This document shows positions 1 through 34,225 of a DNA stretch of 64,000 nucleotides, piece by piece. This DNA is from Agelaius tricolor (taxonomy: Eukaryota > Chordata > Aves > Passeriformes > Icteridae): NCBI GenBank assembly GCA_023055355.1, contig JALJCS010000015.1:13746501-13810500 (forward strand). The letters are read 5' to 3'. Position numbers and translations under genes: made by a program. The notes under the pieces are model-generated. The model was not told where the DNA came from, did not search any database, and saw only the letters and a list, made by a program, of their open reading frames with translations. Every line of letters begins with the position of its first letter. Position 1 is the stretch's first letter.

Positions 1-14631
<14,631 letters not shown>

Positions 14632-14755
14632 CAGAGCAGCTTTGGCTGGGGTGCAGCAGCCTGTGCCTGTCTTTAGTACGTTCAGAGGGCCCATGGGACC
14701 AGTGTCATTTTGTATTCTGTATTTTTGTTGACAAATAAATTTCTTTGGTTTTGAT
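14632..14755 (+). other. NUP93: NUP93 3' UTR (predicted)
   Basis: A short 3' UTR runs from the stop to the first canonical poly(A) signal about 100 bases on, followed by a GT/T-rich downstream element. The end point is inferred, not observed. Confidence 0.6.
14734..14739 (+). terminator. NUP93: Poly(A) signal of NUP93
   Basis: AATAAA 103 nt after the stop codon, with TTTGGTTTTG and TTTGTTTTTG just downstream as the U/GU-rich element. Confidence 0.75.
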
Positions 14756-17700
14756 ATTTGTTTTTGACATTTTAATTTTCACTGATTCTTGTGTTTTTAT
14801 GTTTTTATTACTTTTATTTTCAATTGGTTTGCATTTAGAAATTCTTGATTAGTTAATAGGCTATGCAGAAAAAGAAGTCATAGCTCTGCAGTAGGGACGG
14901 GAATATGGAATTTTATAGCAGAAGAGGAAATGGAGAAGAAAACTTTGATTTACTGCTTAATGTACTTTCAGCTGAGAAACTTTAGGGGGTTTTGGGTGCA
15001 TGTTAAGTGTTGAAAATGTGTCTGATGCCCCAGTGCCCCCTGTGACACACTGCCATCAGTCTGTCCTGTTGTCTTGTGTGGCTGCTGCTCTGTGTGCTGC
15101 ACAGACCCCTGTGCTGAACCAGGGGCTCACAGCCCTGGAGCTCTGCTGAAGCTTTTGCAGGAACAGCTGGGTTGGAAACAGGTATCTTTTGGTAGGAGAG
15201 TTTTTTGTGAGCAGCATGTGAATTTTAGTCAGTTGCATTCCAAGTGGGCCCCTGTGGAGTTCACCAGAAGTGAGGAAGCTGAAGCAGAGAGGCCCAGGTG
15301 AGGCTGTGTTGGGTGTGGGTGGATGTTACTGTTGGTTTAGCCGGAAATGTGAGCCCTACAAAAGCAAAGGGCTTTAAAAATGGTTACCTTTAAGTGTTTT
15401 GAGCTACAATTAAATAAGAGTGAAAGCCCAAGGAGCATGTTACAGTAGAAGATTTTAGTTTTACTATAACTGCCTATCTTTGAAAAAAATGGGAGGAATG
15501 TTGGTGGTTACTCTTGCTGCTCCCCTGCTGCTGTCTCACCCTCTTGTGTTACTGGGATATGAGAACATGTGGCATTTGGAATGCAGACCAGGCAGCAAAA
15601 TGCAGGGGCTGATTTCAGCCTTTGTATGTTAACAGCTATCATGGGAGAGAATTCATCTCCATTTTGCAATGTCTTTGTTTACTGGCATGGAGGAATGTCT
15701 GACTGACATGATGACAATTTTCCTAATTATTTTTTTCACCAGAAATGTTGTAGAATAAGTTTTGTCCACCCTTTGGACAGGAAGCAAAGGGCTTGCCAGC
15801 CACCCCAGTCCATGTCTCTGGGCATTAGCAAACCAGCTGCTGGGGTCTCAGAGGATAGAGCTAGGGATTGTGTACAGCATGGAGTGCTCCTCTAGCATGG
15901 CCAGGATGTCCCAACTGAAGGCTGAGGGAGACCTGGACAACACTCTGCAGGTAAAGGGGAGTTGGTGAGTTACCAAGGAGTTATTTGGGGTGGGAGTGGC
16001 CTGGAATTGCCTAACAAACTTGTCAACAGGTGAGTGTGGAAAGCTGTATTGCCTGTTAATATTTCTGGTATATTTGTGTGGAAATGCTTCTTGGCATATC
16101 TCAGGTAAGAATTGATCCCATTCCCTAGAGAACAGGAGCCTTCCCTGTTGTTTGTGGACAGAGGTGGTGGGGCCAGGGCTGCCCCAGATGCAGTCCTGCA
16201 GGATGATCCTGCTCCTGTGTTCTCCTTGCTGGTGCTCAGCCTGTCCCTGAGTTACTCCCAGCATGAAACCACCTCCCCTACAGAGAGTCTGGCAAGTCTG
16301 CACCTGTCCTCAGGCAACCACTGACCTGAGCAAGAGAGGGACAATGTTTGCTGGACTCTGGCAAGGGTGAGGGCCACCTTCCCCACTGTAATTCTCTCTC
16401 CCTGATCTGCCATTCATGCAGGAACAGAAGTCCTTTGAGGCTCAGCTCTTAGTGCTGCCATTTCAGGACCTTGTTCTGCTGCCTCTTGCCCATCCCCTGC
16501 TCAGGAGAGCTATCATGCTGCCTCCCTGGCATGTTCTGATGTCCAGTGTTGAACCTGGGCACCTTCTGTAAGCAGTACAGTACCCTTTCTCCATCTGCCC
16601 TTCGAGGAGGCTAGAGCAGGTGCTTTCTGGTGCTTTTCAGCCTTCTTGGGTGTTGGGAAAGTTGATATCTGTATATAGTTTCCTCTCTTTGTGCCCAGTG
16701 GTTGTGATTCCAGCCTTTGGTCACTTTTTAAGCAAATCAGAAACTGAATATTTCATGCTTTCAAAATCCAAGATGATCCTTCTGTGAAGGACAAATGGGA
16801 AATAAACCCCAGGGAGTCCAAGTCCCGAGACTAACCCTGAAAAGGTAAGACCAGCCCCATTTCCATCAAGATAAAAGATTATGGGTATAACAGAAAGAGC
16901 CACAGATATTTGGAGTTAGTTTATTACTTGTTGATTGCCCTGTGATTTCTTCTTAGGTGGTGAATGTTACATCCCATCCATCTTCCCACATTCCCCAGAG
17001 TGGCAGGTTCCAGCTCAGTGCCTGAGCCTGGCTCTGGCAAACCTGACTCCTCTGCATGACTTCAAGGGCTTTGAGGTAGATGCTGATGCACATCCTGGTG
17101 CTTTGCTGAATAAGGCACCCCCATGGTTTTCCAGATGTCCCTGTTTTCCTTCCACCTCGTGCTTATTCTGCTGGAGAGAACAATCAGCTTCTGCTCCCTC
17201 AGGTTTTGCACCATCACTCTGACTTTGCTAATTTACAAGCTTAGCCTTTTCTGAATAGCTTATGTGCTGGAAGGGTTTTTTGGGGTGTCACTAAACTCAT
17301 GCCTTTTGTTTGGTGTAGCCTGTTCAATGGTGGTGTCACCATGCACTCCCTTTACAACAGGGAATAGTGCACAGTGTGCAGCAGAGCCAGGGATGTTCAT
17401 CTGAGCTGAATTCATCCTGAATAAAAACTGACAAATCTTCTCTAAGTCAGTGGAGCTCTGCTCTTTATACACAAAGCAAGCGCAAATTAAGTTCAGGATA
17501 ATTCCATCTGCTTTTTCTTACCTTGAGACTAATCCCTGGCACTAAAGCTCCTCCAGGTAGATGAGATGCATTCCAAGGGTGACTCATTGGTTTTAGTCAA
17601 ATACAGCTGAAGCTTGTGTTGCTGTAGGAGATCAGAGGAAAAAGTGAAAAGGTGTTTGCTGTGAGGGTGTGTTACAATCTTGTTCTGGTGTGGATGCAGC

Positions 17701-19125
17701 AGAGGCAGGCAGTCTCCAGGTCTGTCCCCCACAGCTTGTGTGGCTCTGTGGTTCTGAAACATCCACACATGCTGCAATTCCAGCACAGCAGCTCCCAGAG
17801 CTGCACCTCCTCCAAGGACCAAGGGCTGAGTGAGGTGGTCTGGATTTACAGGGGAGTTGCAGAGAAATCTAGAAATACTCTCTGTAAACTTCTGCTCTAT
17901 GTTACCAGCCCAATAGGGAAAAATTAGTTAAAAGTTCTGCCCAGGGTTAACCTGGTAAAAACTACACTGAGTTAAGGGAAGACAGTAAGCTCCTGTGGGA
18001 AGTGGCACTGCTGAAATGTGCCTCGATGGCCTAAACACTGTCAGAAAGCTGGTGTCAGTGAGTCCTGTCTTCTCAGCTGTCTCTGTGAGGTTTTTCTAGT
18101 CCAGATAACAAAATGAATCCTTTTAAGTATTTTCACTATTACCCCAGAGTATGCTGGCCAAAGTCAGGGTACTTGCCTATGGGTTACATTCCTACTCCTC
18201 TGCCTTTGCTTGGATTTCCCTGCTGAATGCAGATTGTGCATCTCAATCTGATTTTTCAGTATGTTTTCCAGACCATCTGGCTGGAGTAGACCTGCTAAAT
18301 GAGGTGGCTTCTCTGTTCACCACCATTTCCTACTACTTCTGCCTTTGTCTAAGACACTGCTTGGACCTTGTTCCTTGCAGGAGCTGAAGGAATTGTGTTC
18401 AGAAAAAAATAAATAATTTCTTTTGGTTTTGTTACTCTCCTAACCCTTGTAACCTCAGCCTATCAAAGCAGCAAAATGTTTTCCTTCCAGCTGGAAGAAG
18501 AGGATATTGTTCATTCCAGTTCCATGTCCCTGGGGTGGGACAGCACTCAAATACTGCCTCTATTCATGTCCCTGTACCAGCATTTTTGTCCTCTTTCTCT
18601 CTGGGTTTGAAGTTGGAAAGATGGAAATGGTGTGAGGAAGAGATGGGAGATGACCTGTGTGTTCCCACTGGGAAAGGTTACTGGCAGCTGGCTGAATAAC
18701 CATCTCTTTTCTGTTCACAGGCTTTCTTTGCTGTGGTGCTGATAAGTTGAGTCTGCTCTGCACAGAGGGTTTGCAGTGCTGAGCAGCCCCTGCATCGTTC
18801 GCGTGTCCTGTGTCACTCAGGGTAGGTTCCCTCTTCCACAGGGATGGAGACGGGTCAATTAAAGCTTCATTAAAGCCTTTCGGAATGTAACACTTAGGCA
18901 GTCTTTAAAAGAAGCTGTGTAATGCACTGCACCATGCTCTGCTTGACTCGATTTTGGGTTCATTTGATGCATTTAACATCCAGACCAAACTGGGGGATCG
19001 GCTGGAAGTGAGGGAAAGCCTTGCAGAAACAACTCGGCGCCTCTTCATGTGAGTGGAGGGGCTGGGGGGAGGCTGCAGAGCTCCCTCCCTGCCGCAGCTC
19101 CCAGCGCCGCCGCTGCCCCGGTATT
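14756..19125. other. Intergenic, NUP93 to mir-138-2
   Basis: No gene recognised. If mir-138-2 is transcribed from its own unit, its promoter or 5' exons could lie here, but I see no decisive signal. GC content rises near 19.0-19.3 kb. Confidence 0.5.
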
Positions 19126-19133
19126 GTTGCTGC

Positions 19134-19156
19134 AGCTGGTGTTGTGAATCAGGCCG
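19134..19156 (+). ncRNA. MIR138-2: miR-138-5p mature arm
   Basis: Twenty-three bases starting AGCTGGTG (seed GCTGGTG) and ending CAGGCCG, identical to the known vertebrate miR-138-5p as I recall it. Confidence 0.95.
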
Positions 19157-19180
19157 ACGGCAAGCGCTTCCTACAATCCG

Positions 19181-19202
19181 GCTATTTCACCACACCAGGG
19201 TT
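19181..19202 (+). ncRNA. MIR138-2: miR-138-2-3p passenger arm
   Basis: Starts GCTATTTCAC and ends ACACCAGGGTT. It has C at position 11 where the human arm has G. Confidence 0.85.
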
Positions 19203-19208
19203 GCATCA

Positions 19209-20667
19209 TACCACTCGCTTCGCTCTCGCCCGCCTCTGGAGCCCCCTCCTGTGTCTTCCGGAGCATCTCTGACTGTGCTGTGTTTAACAGACCCCCCACT
19301 TAAGGGACTGATTTGTGCTGCTTTGGGCAAATCAGCGGTTTTGATGAGGTGAGGTTCTAAAATAAAGCCACTTCTGCTGGGTGTGAGTCTGCTGGTGCAT
19401 CTGTTGTGAGAGGAAGCTGGTGTCCAGTTTGTGGAGGTTGTTGTGTGAGGTGCTCTGGGGTGAGGCTCTCTCCTCATCCCCACCTCGCCCTTGTCCCTGC
19501 TCTGGGCTCCCAGGTGCTCTGCAGTGCTGGAAGGGCTGAGCAGGGATGCAGACCGGGCTGCTGCCCTCAGCTTCCCCCGGCTGCGCAGGGCTTGGTGATC
19601 ACGGCCGTCTGCCCTCACACAAACAAGGGGGCTGGAGCAAGTCCTCAAAAATAGGTCAAAATTTGTGTGTGAATGCAAAGACAGCCAGAGGCACCTCGGC
19701 AGCCAGGCCCAATTTTCCATTAACTTGCAAAGCCACACGGAGCTGAAATTCCAATGGACTGCCCTCGAATTTTATTGCTGGCCTTGTTTGCTGTCTTTGC
19801 TGATCTTATCTGTAACTGCTTTGGTGGCACATGTGACAGGGGCTGGGGAGTGTTACAAGCACCCATCGCTCCCCCTGTCCTTGCCTCCTGTGGCTGTGGG
19901 GTTACTGCCACACAGCTTCAGCTCTTGTTTTGTGTGATGGGAGCAAGGGTTTAAGTGGCTTGTTGACTCAGGGTGGGACTGGGGCCGGTTCTGAGCCCTG
20001 GGGGCTCACTGGTACCCTGTCCCTGGGTCTGGAGGGGAAGGGGGCTGTGGGACCATGGGCCTCTCTGCTGCCTGGTATTGAGAGCTGCCAGCTCCCAGCC
20101 CTGGACAAGCACAGACAGACTTACACCCCTCTGTGCACCCTGTCTTCTCCAGCAGCCTGGAATCTGAGTTCCAGCAGGAGCATCCCTCAGATCCCTTGAT
20201 GTCACACTCCCCCCTTCCCCCTGGTTTCACTGTGAGATAAAGGCGCCGTTCCCCTCCCCACATCCGGCCCAGCTCAATGCCACAGGCGGCATCTTGGAGA
20301 CCAGCCAGGATGATTTACGAGATCTGACGGGTCTGGGGCAGTATCCCAGGGAAGGGCGAGGGTGCGTGGGAGTCTTACTCCCTTTTTCCATAATAAATCC
20401 CTGTGAACTGAATGTTCCTGGGTTGGGGCCGGAGGCAAATTCAGCGCTGCATTTCTCTGCTGATCTGTCCTTGGGACTTAATCTCAAATCCGTTATCGCT
20501 GCCCCCATCGAGCGCTGGGAGGCAGTGATGCCCATTATGGTGGTTTTGGTATCCCTTCCAGCTATTTTTTTCCCCCTGACCAGCTCGGGGTGGTTCCAGC
20601 TGATTCCTTTCCTCTATTAGCATCAGTGGTGGGTGTGTGCCGGTCACCTCGCTCCGGTTTTGCGGGG
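19209..20667. other. Intergenic, mir-138-2 to SLC12A3 promoter
   Basis: No coding gene seen; the many overlapping open frames are a by-product of GC-rich sequence. CpG-bearing sequence at about 20.25-20.55 kb lies just upstream of SLC12A3 and could be proximal regulatory DNA, which is inference. Confidence 0.5.
19361..19366 (+). terminator. Possible poly(A) signal of the mir-138-2 primary transcript
   Basis: AATAAA 153 nt after the hairpin, followed within 40 nt by GT-rich sequence (GGGTGTGAGTCTGCTGGTG). No transcript evidence exists here, so this is a candidate only. Confidence 0.3.
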
Positions 20668-20673
20668 TATAAA
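20668..20673 (+). promoter_or_regulatory. SLC12A3: TATA box of SLC12A3
   Basis: TATAAA in the context CGGGGTATAAAGCCGG, 59 bp before the ATG. A start site about 30 bp downstream (near 20.70 kb) would give a 5' UTR of only about 30 nt. Confidence 0.65.
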
Positions 20674-20726
20674 GCCGGCAAGCCCCTCTCCACCCTGTCC
20701 CCCTGGCAGGCTGCTGGGCAGGGGCA

Positions 20727-29133
<8,407 letters not shown>

Positions 29134-29134
29134 A

Positions 29135-32100
29135 ACCTCCTGCATTCCTGATGACTTGGGATGTGAATTTTTCAGGCCAGTTTTGATCCTGGAGCATGCT
29201 CCTCTGGGAGAGCAGTGAAGGCATGGTGGTTACCAGCCCCCTGGAAACGCCCACCAGGCACAGCTGCCACCCTTTTACAAATGCTTGTTTGGCCCAGCTC
29301 AGGCTCTGGAGGTTGTACATCCATAAACAGCAATGCTGGCCCTGCAGTGCAGGTACTGCTCTGGCCTGGGGTTGGCCAGAACCAGGCAGGGGAGTTGTGC
29401 ACCTGCATGCCCAGGGGAGCCCAAGTGCTGTGCAGGGACTGAATGCTGGCCCAGCAAAGCCACTGGCCCGGGGTGGAACAGCCCCAGGGGCTGGGAAAGG
29501 TCAGCACCAAGCCTAGGGGCTGCAGGGCCCCAGCATGTCCCCTCAGGGACAGGGACAACAGCTAAGCCTGTCCCCAACAACTGAGCAGCAGTGAGATGTC
29601 ACCTCTGTGGTGCCTGGCTGCAGATGCAGGTCCAGCTCCTAATGCAGACAGCATTTACCACTAGAACCAGGACATTTCTGGTGCACATGGCCCCAAGCAA
29701 AGCAGAAGTGCAGCTCCCTTGAAAAGCACAACCCTTGTCCTGCTGCAGAAGAAACACACAACACTCATTAACCTCAAGAGTTACAGAATTTACTGATAAT
29801 CACCACCAGGATTAGGAGTGTCAGTAGAAAAATAAAATGTACAGATTTTTCAATCATACAAAGATTTGTTCATGACAGCTGCAGCTGTGAGCGAGAGGAA
29901 GCCGGGTGGGGGCAGAGGGGATGTCACACACAGGGAGCAGGGCCATGAGCCTCAGCATAAGTGGGTGTTCCTCCAGGGCAGGCAGCTTCTCCAGGTGTTT
30001 CCTTAACCAGCACACAGGCTGGGCTCCCCAGCAGAGGCTCACAGCACTGCTGAGCCCAGGACACCTCAGTGTTGATGTTTTTGCCAGCTCTTTGCAGTTT
30101 TTGACAAGATTGACTGAGCAAAGTCTACCAATACCTGATGAAAATTGAAGAGATTCCTTCATCTGCCTCACTTGGAATAAAGGAATGAAAAGGGAAGACC
30201 AAACCAATGAGGGGAGGAAACTGCCACCAGGGCTTCAACTGCCATCTGGTGCTTCAGCTCAAGGCTGCTCCTCCTTTCTGTTTAGCTCTGGTTTTACTGG
30301 AGAGGGAGGTTGCCAGCAGCAGCCAGCAGAGTGGAGGATGCTCTGTGAGCACCACACAAAGAACCTGCCTCCTGTGCTCATGTGTCAAGACAAAGCAGCT
30401 GATTGTTCACCTTTAATGCAAGAATTCCCTGAAAATTTCACAGCATCCAGGCATAGAGAGACATTGCCAGCTCCAAACACTCCAAACAGGATCAAGCTGC
30501 CAACTCTTCAAGTAAACCAGAGTCCCCTCAAAAGAGTCTGAGAGATCCCAAGGGATAGAAAATGGGAGGTTTTCAGTTCACCCAACAGAGTGACTTTACT
30601 GAGCAATTTTCACTTGTTCTGAGCTCTGTAACAGCCCCATTTGTGTCCTGCACCCCTCAGCCCTGTTCCTGCAAGGAAACCTCCTCTTGCTGTAGCACGG
30701 GGCACATGGATAAAGTGCTTTCTCAGTTGCAATCAGCTTAATGGCTATTGAGTGGTGCCAGGCACCAGTGCAGGGTGAAGGAGAGCACAGCAGCTGCTTT
30801 AGGACATTGGTGTCTGGTGTCACCTGAAAGGTAAAGCCAGACCCACCCTATTCAAATTCCATGAGATACTTTTAATCCATCCAGGAAAACACAGGATAAC
30901 TCCTGTAAATTAAACTGTGCACTCTGTACACATGCTGAAATACGAAGTGGGAAGGGGGAAAAGAAAGAAAGCTTATTCCTTCTCTTTCATTGTTTCTGCC
31001 CTGGCAGGAAGACTGGCTCTCTGCAAGCAGCACAGCACACAGGACTCTCCACAGATCCAGGGTTTAGTATATGTTACATCACTTGGACCTCACCCACCTA
31101 AGGAGAAGGATTCACATTAAATGATTCCTAAACTGTGCATCTATATTCCCTGAATTAACATAGGCTAAAATTTAGAGTAATCTCAGTAGTTCCTGTGAAA
31201 CACCTCCCACCATTGACACACCACTCTTGAGGAGTCCATGCACAGAGAAACCCTTTTCCATGATAAACACAGTGCCCTGTTGAAGGGTCACAGAATCAAT
31301 TTAGTTTAGAAAAGCCCTCTAAGATCCAGTCCAACCTTTGACTGGTCACCACTGTGTCATCCAAACCATGGCACTAAGTGCCACGTCCAGTCATTCCAGC
31401 ACTGAGGACATGGTAGACAAATGGCCCTAGGAATGCTACTGGTACAAAAGGAACTGATTTGGAAACCAGAGGAATTCAATGAAGACACAGATGGAACTGT
31501 CCCCTGAAAGGCTGGAGACAGACAGTGCTTCCCCTCTGGGGCCCACATGTGTGAGCTGGGTACAAACACAGACCACAGCAAACCCCTAGGGGTGGCTGCA
31601 CTGCCCAGCCACATCCCTGGAATTCAGCCTCAGCTTCCCCAAAGAACCAAGCCCCAGGAAGCACCCAGTGAACTGCTCAAGTGTCCCAGCCATGCAGCAC
31701 AACTCTGGGCACAATGCAGAGCTACCAATTAGTTAAAAGTCACTTAAAACCAAAACAAACTAAAACAATTCATGAGGAGACAGTGCTGCCTGTGGAGAAG
31801 GGTTGATTTGTGTTCACATGGACACGGGAACCACCCAGGCTCCTGCCAGGAGCCCTGCAGCTCTCCCAGCACACCGTGGGCTGGATGCTGCCCTGGGGAC
31901 ACCCCAGTCACAGCCCAGCCTGGCCAGGCAGCTCTCAGCAGCAGCAGCAGGGATTTTATCCAAGCTGGATGAAAGTGCCACCTCCAGACCAGTGCAGACA
32001 CCCAGCTCCAGCACACCAACATGAATAGCATCAGCAAGTCAAAGGAGAACAGGGTCCTTTGAAAACACAAGCCTCCTTCAAAGCCTGAGGAGAGCTGTGC

Positions 32101-32787
32101 ACGCCCACATGCACACCTGGGATTTCTGGAGTGCCTATTCCACTCTGCCTCTGAGCAAAACATTCACAGGGCCAGAAGAGCTTTGCTGCAATAAAATTCA
32201 CAAAATCTTTTTTATACCAGACACCATTCACAGTCAGAGCTCCCAGACACAAATCTGCACTCTCATCCATCTAAAATGAGTTTTCCTTTTGCTGCTCCCA
32301 AATCCACTATGGCTATGACCTGGTATTAAAAAGTTTGGGCCAGGAAGAAAACAATTTTTAAATTTAAAATCTGAGATTAAAATAGTTTCATGTTCACTGA
32401 AAACCAAGCAACAAAGTGGTGAGTGAGCTGTGAGGACACGATGTCACTCTGGTCCTGTTCCTACCCCAGCACAGCTGGTGTCCCATTTTAGTCATGTCCT
32501 GTTACTACAATTGATCACTGGTGACAGGTACCCAGGTCTCCTCCTCTGGGAGCCATTTTCCTACCCTCCAGAGAAATAAAGTTTCACTTGGCACTTAATG
32601 TTACCAAAAAGTAACAAAATTCACAATTTTAAAATTTCAAGCCAGGCTGGAGGCAGGAGCAAGCCGTCCCAATTCCTTAAATCAGCAGAAGAAACACAAG
32701 GCTGGAACTGTGCTCCCTGTGATTTGTTCTGAGGCAGCAGTCCTGTGCTCCCCGTCTGGTTTGTGCTCTCCAGCCTCTCCAGAGGAG
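29135..32787. other. Tail-to-tail spacer, SLC12A3 to TMEM170A; probable TMEM170A 3' UTR
   Basis: No coding gene recognised. Since TMEM170A runs leftward and mammals have a long 3' UTR there, part of this is likely its UTR. I find no canonical minus-strand AATAAA (TTTATT on +); only variants occur, such as TTTATA at 32211 and TTTAAT near 30411 and 30871. One CR1 remnant lies at 31.29-31.42 kb. Confidence 0.5.
31288..31416 (-). mobile_element. CR1 LINE 3' fragment, reverse orientation
   Basis: TCACAGAATCAATTTAGTTT, then AGATCCAGTCCAACC, CCAAACCATGGCACTAAGTG and CCACGTCCAGTC follow the reverse complement of the CR1 3' region, diverged. Confidence 0.75.
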
Positions 32788-32918
32788 CTACAGAGTGGCC
32801 AGAATGCGCAGGAAGGAAACCACCACCACACAGAACGTCTGGCCCACGCCAAAAATGAGGGCCTCAAAGGGAATCATTTTTTTCCCCGCAGCTCTGTAAA
32901 CTCCAGCAATGGCAGCAC
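32788..32918 (-). CDS. TMEM170A: TMEM170A exon 3 with stop
   Basis: AAIAGVYRAAGKKMIPFEAL to RILATL, stop TAG at 32790-32788 (minus strand). Acceptor CTCCACAG. Confidence 0.95.
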
Positions 32919-33859
32919 CTGTGGAGAGGGGGAAAAGCCAAGATGTGAATGTGAGACAGCTGCTCTGCACAGGGATGAGGGGGGAGCCTCAGGATGTGAG
33001 GCTGGGGCAGAGAACAGCGGGGTCTGAACCTCTCCCTGCTCACCAGCAGGCAGGAATGCTGGGCTGGGGATGGCTGACAAACCTCAGCCAGGAACCAGAG
33101 CGTGCCAGTGGCAATGGGTGAACTGGAGCTGAAACTGCTGAGGCCTCCAGCAGGTGTAGGGGCTGGGATGGTTTGGGACACACCTTTGTCACAAGATCCC
33201 CCCTGCACAGCCCACAGGCTGCAAACGTTACCCAGGTCTGGACACTGACACCAAACCTGAGAGATTTTCCTCCAGGTGCTCAGAAATGTGAAAGGCCCCT
33301 TGGCTCTGCACCTACTGGGCACATTTGGTATCCCCGGGGCAGGGCTTGACACGGGGTCCAACCCTTTCAGACGTGGGGCAAAGGGGAAATAAAGCCAGAA
33401 CGGAAATCTCCATCCCAGGGAACACCGCCATCCCACGCGCTCCCGAAGGCAGCACAGCCCCCGGCCCTGCCGTACTTGTGAGGGTGCCGGCGGTGATGGG
33501 TCCCACGATGCCCATCAGCAGCACGCTCACGGACATGAACCTGCCGTACTTGTGGTGCCGGAGCGTGAAGAGGGCAAGCAGCGCGGCCGGGACGTGGAAG
33601 GCAAGGGAGGAGACGACTGCCCACAGGAAGACGCCGTACCACATCTCTGCGGAGAAAAGGGCTGTGAGGGCGGCCCGCGGCCCGCAGGCCTCCAGCGGCC
33701 CCGGCGGGCGGAGGCCGCTCCGAGCAGGGAGGTACCTGGGAAGGTAGAGAGCGGACTGGAGTAGGTGGTGGTGCCATTGCCCACGCGGGGCACGAGGCGA
33801 AGGCTGAGGATCTGCTGCAGAAGCCCCCCGCCACCACCGCCCGCTTCGCCGCCGTCCAT
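32788..33859 (-). CDS. TMEM170A: TMEM170A, complete, 3 exons, 141 aa
   Basis: Small multi-pass membrane protein of the ER and nuclear envelope. In human cells it promotes ER sheets over tubules and affects nuclear pore assembly. Coding exons are 33736-33859, 33476-33646 and 32788-32918, read on the minus strand (426 nt with stop). Segments: Gly-rich N-terminus (residues 7-12), LLQQILSLRLVPRVGNGT with a sequon at Asn28, then MWYGVFLWAVVSSLAFHVPA (helix 1), LRHHKYGRFMSVSVLLMGIV (helix 2), GVYRAAGKKMIPFEA, and the last helix FCVVVVSFLRILATL at the C-terminus. The human protein is 144 residues with the same block order; the loop after NGT is shorter here and lacks the cysteines. The start is the first in-frame ATG; no in-frame upstream ATG is seen in the GC-rich leader. 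Confidence 0.96.
33476..33646 (-). CDS. TMEM170A: TMEM170A exon 2
   Basis: Starts by completing Glu before MWYGVFLW and ends GPITAGTLT plus one base. Acceptor CTCCGCAG, donor GTACGG on the minus strand. Confidence 0.95.
33736..33859 (-). CDS. TMEM170A: TMEM170A exon 1
   Basis: Residues 1-41 plus one base, MDGGEAGGGG through LSTFP. Donor GTACCT on the minus strand. Confidence 0.93.
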
Positions 33860-33919
33860 CCCCGCACCCGCCCCGCCGCTACCGCCGCCATCCGCCACCG
33901 CCCCTTCCGCCCGCCGCAG

Positions 33920-33924
33920 CCAAT
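33920..33924 (+). promoter_or_regulatory. CCAAT box 1
   Basis: GCAGCCAATGGGAAG fits the NF-Y consensus, placed 61 bp upstream of the TMEM170A ATG. Confidence 0.55.
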
Positions 33925-33959
33925 GGGAAGCGTTGTGGGATGATAGACAGAGCTTTTCA

Positions 33960-33964
33960 CCAAT
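33960..33964 (+). promoter_or_regulatory. CCAAT box 2
   Basis: CACCAATCAGCG is a near-ideal NF-Y site in the middle of the divergent promoter, same orientation as box 1. Confidence 0.6.
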
Positions 33965-34206
33965 CAGCGCTGGCCTCCGGGAAATCGGGCCCCGCCCTGA
34001 CCCCGCGCTGCCATGGGAACGGCTGTGAGCCGCAAGGAACGCTGGGAGTCCCGGCGGGACGCTCTGGCCCGCTGGCGGACTCTCGTCTCTGCTCCTCGCG
34101 CGCGGCGCCGGCCCGGAGGCGCGGCTGTTCTTCCTGTCCGCCAGGGGGCACCTGCAGGCGGCGGCGGCGCGCTGGGCAGCGCGGCGGACGGGAGCAGCGA
34201 GGCGGC

Positions 34207-34225
34207 GGGGCCGGGCCGGGCCGGG
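34207..34225 (+). promoter_or_regulatory. CFDP1: G-quadruplex motif in the CFDP1 5' UTR
   Basis: Four G tracts (4,3,3,3) with CC spacers sit 7 nt before the CFDP1 ATG. If transcribed, the RNA could fold into a G-quadruplex at the start codon. Confidence 0.6.

Larger units (their letters stand above)
19126..19208 (+). ncRNA. MIR138-2: mir-138-2 precursor hairpin
   Basis: The sequence holds the full miR-138-5p and, 24 bases later, its passenger arm, and the two arms fold back: CTGGTGT pairs with ACACCAG, and GTGAA with TTCAC. The flanks GTTGCTGC and TTGCATCA match the ends of the vertebrate mir-138-2 hairpin, not mir-138-1, and position between NUP93 and SLC12A3 agrees with human 16q13. miR-138 is a neuron-enriched regulator (APT1/LYPLA1 in dendritic spines is one known target). 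The terminal loop differs from the human one, and one passenger-arm base is changed. Strand is certain from the mature sequence; hairpin ends are approximate. Confidence 0.95.

Noticed and set aside
19187..19738. 183-codon minus-strand frame over mir-138-2
   Set aside because: Composition is typical of GC-rich non-coding DNA, no known family is recognised, and the microRNA explains the conserved part.
29135..32787. Search for HERPUD1, the expected neighbour of SLC12A3 in mammals
   Set aside because: No exon resembling HERPUD1 was recognised on either strand.
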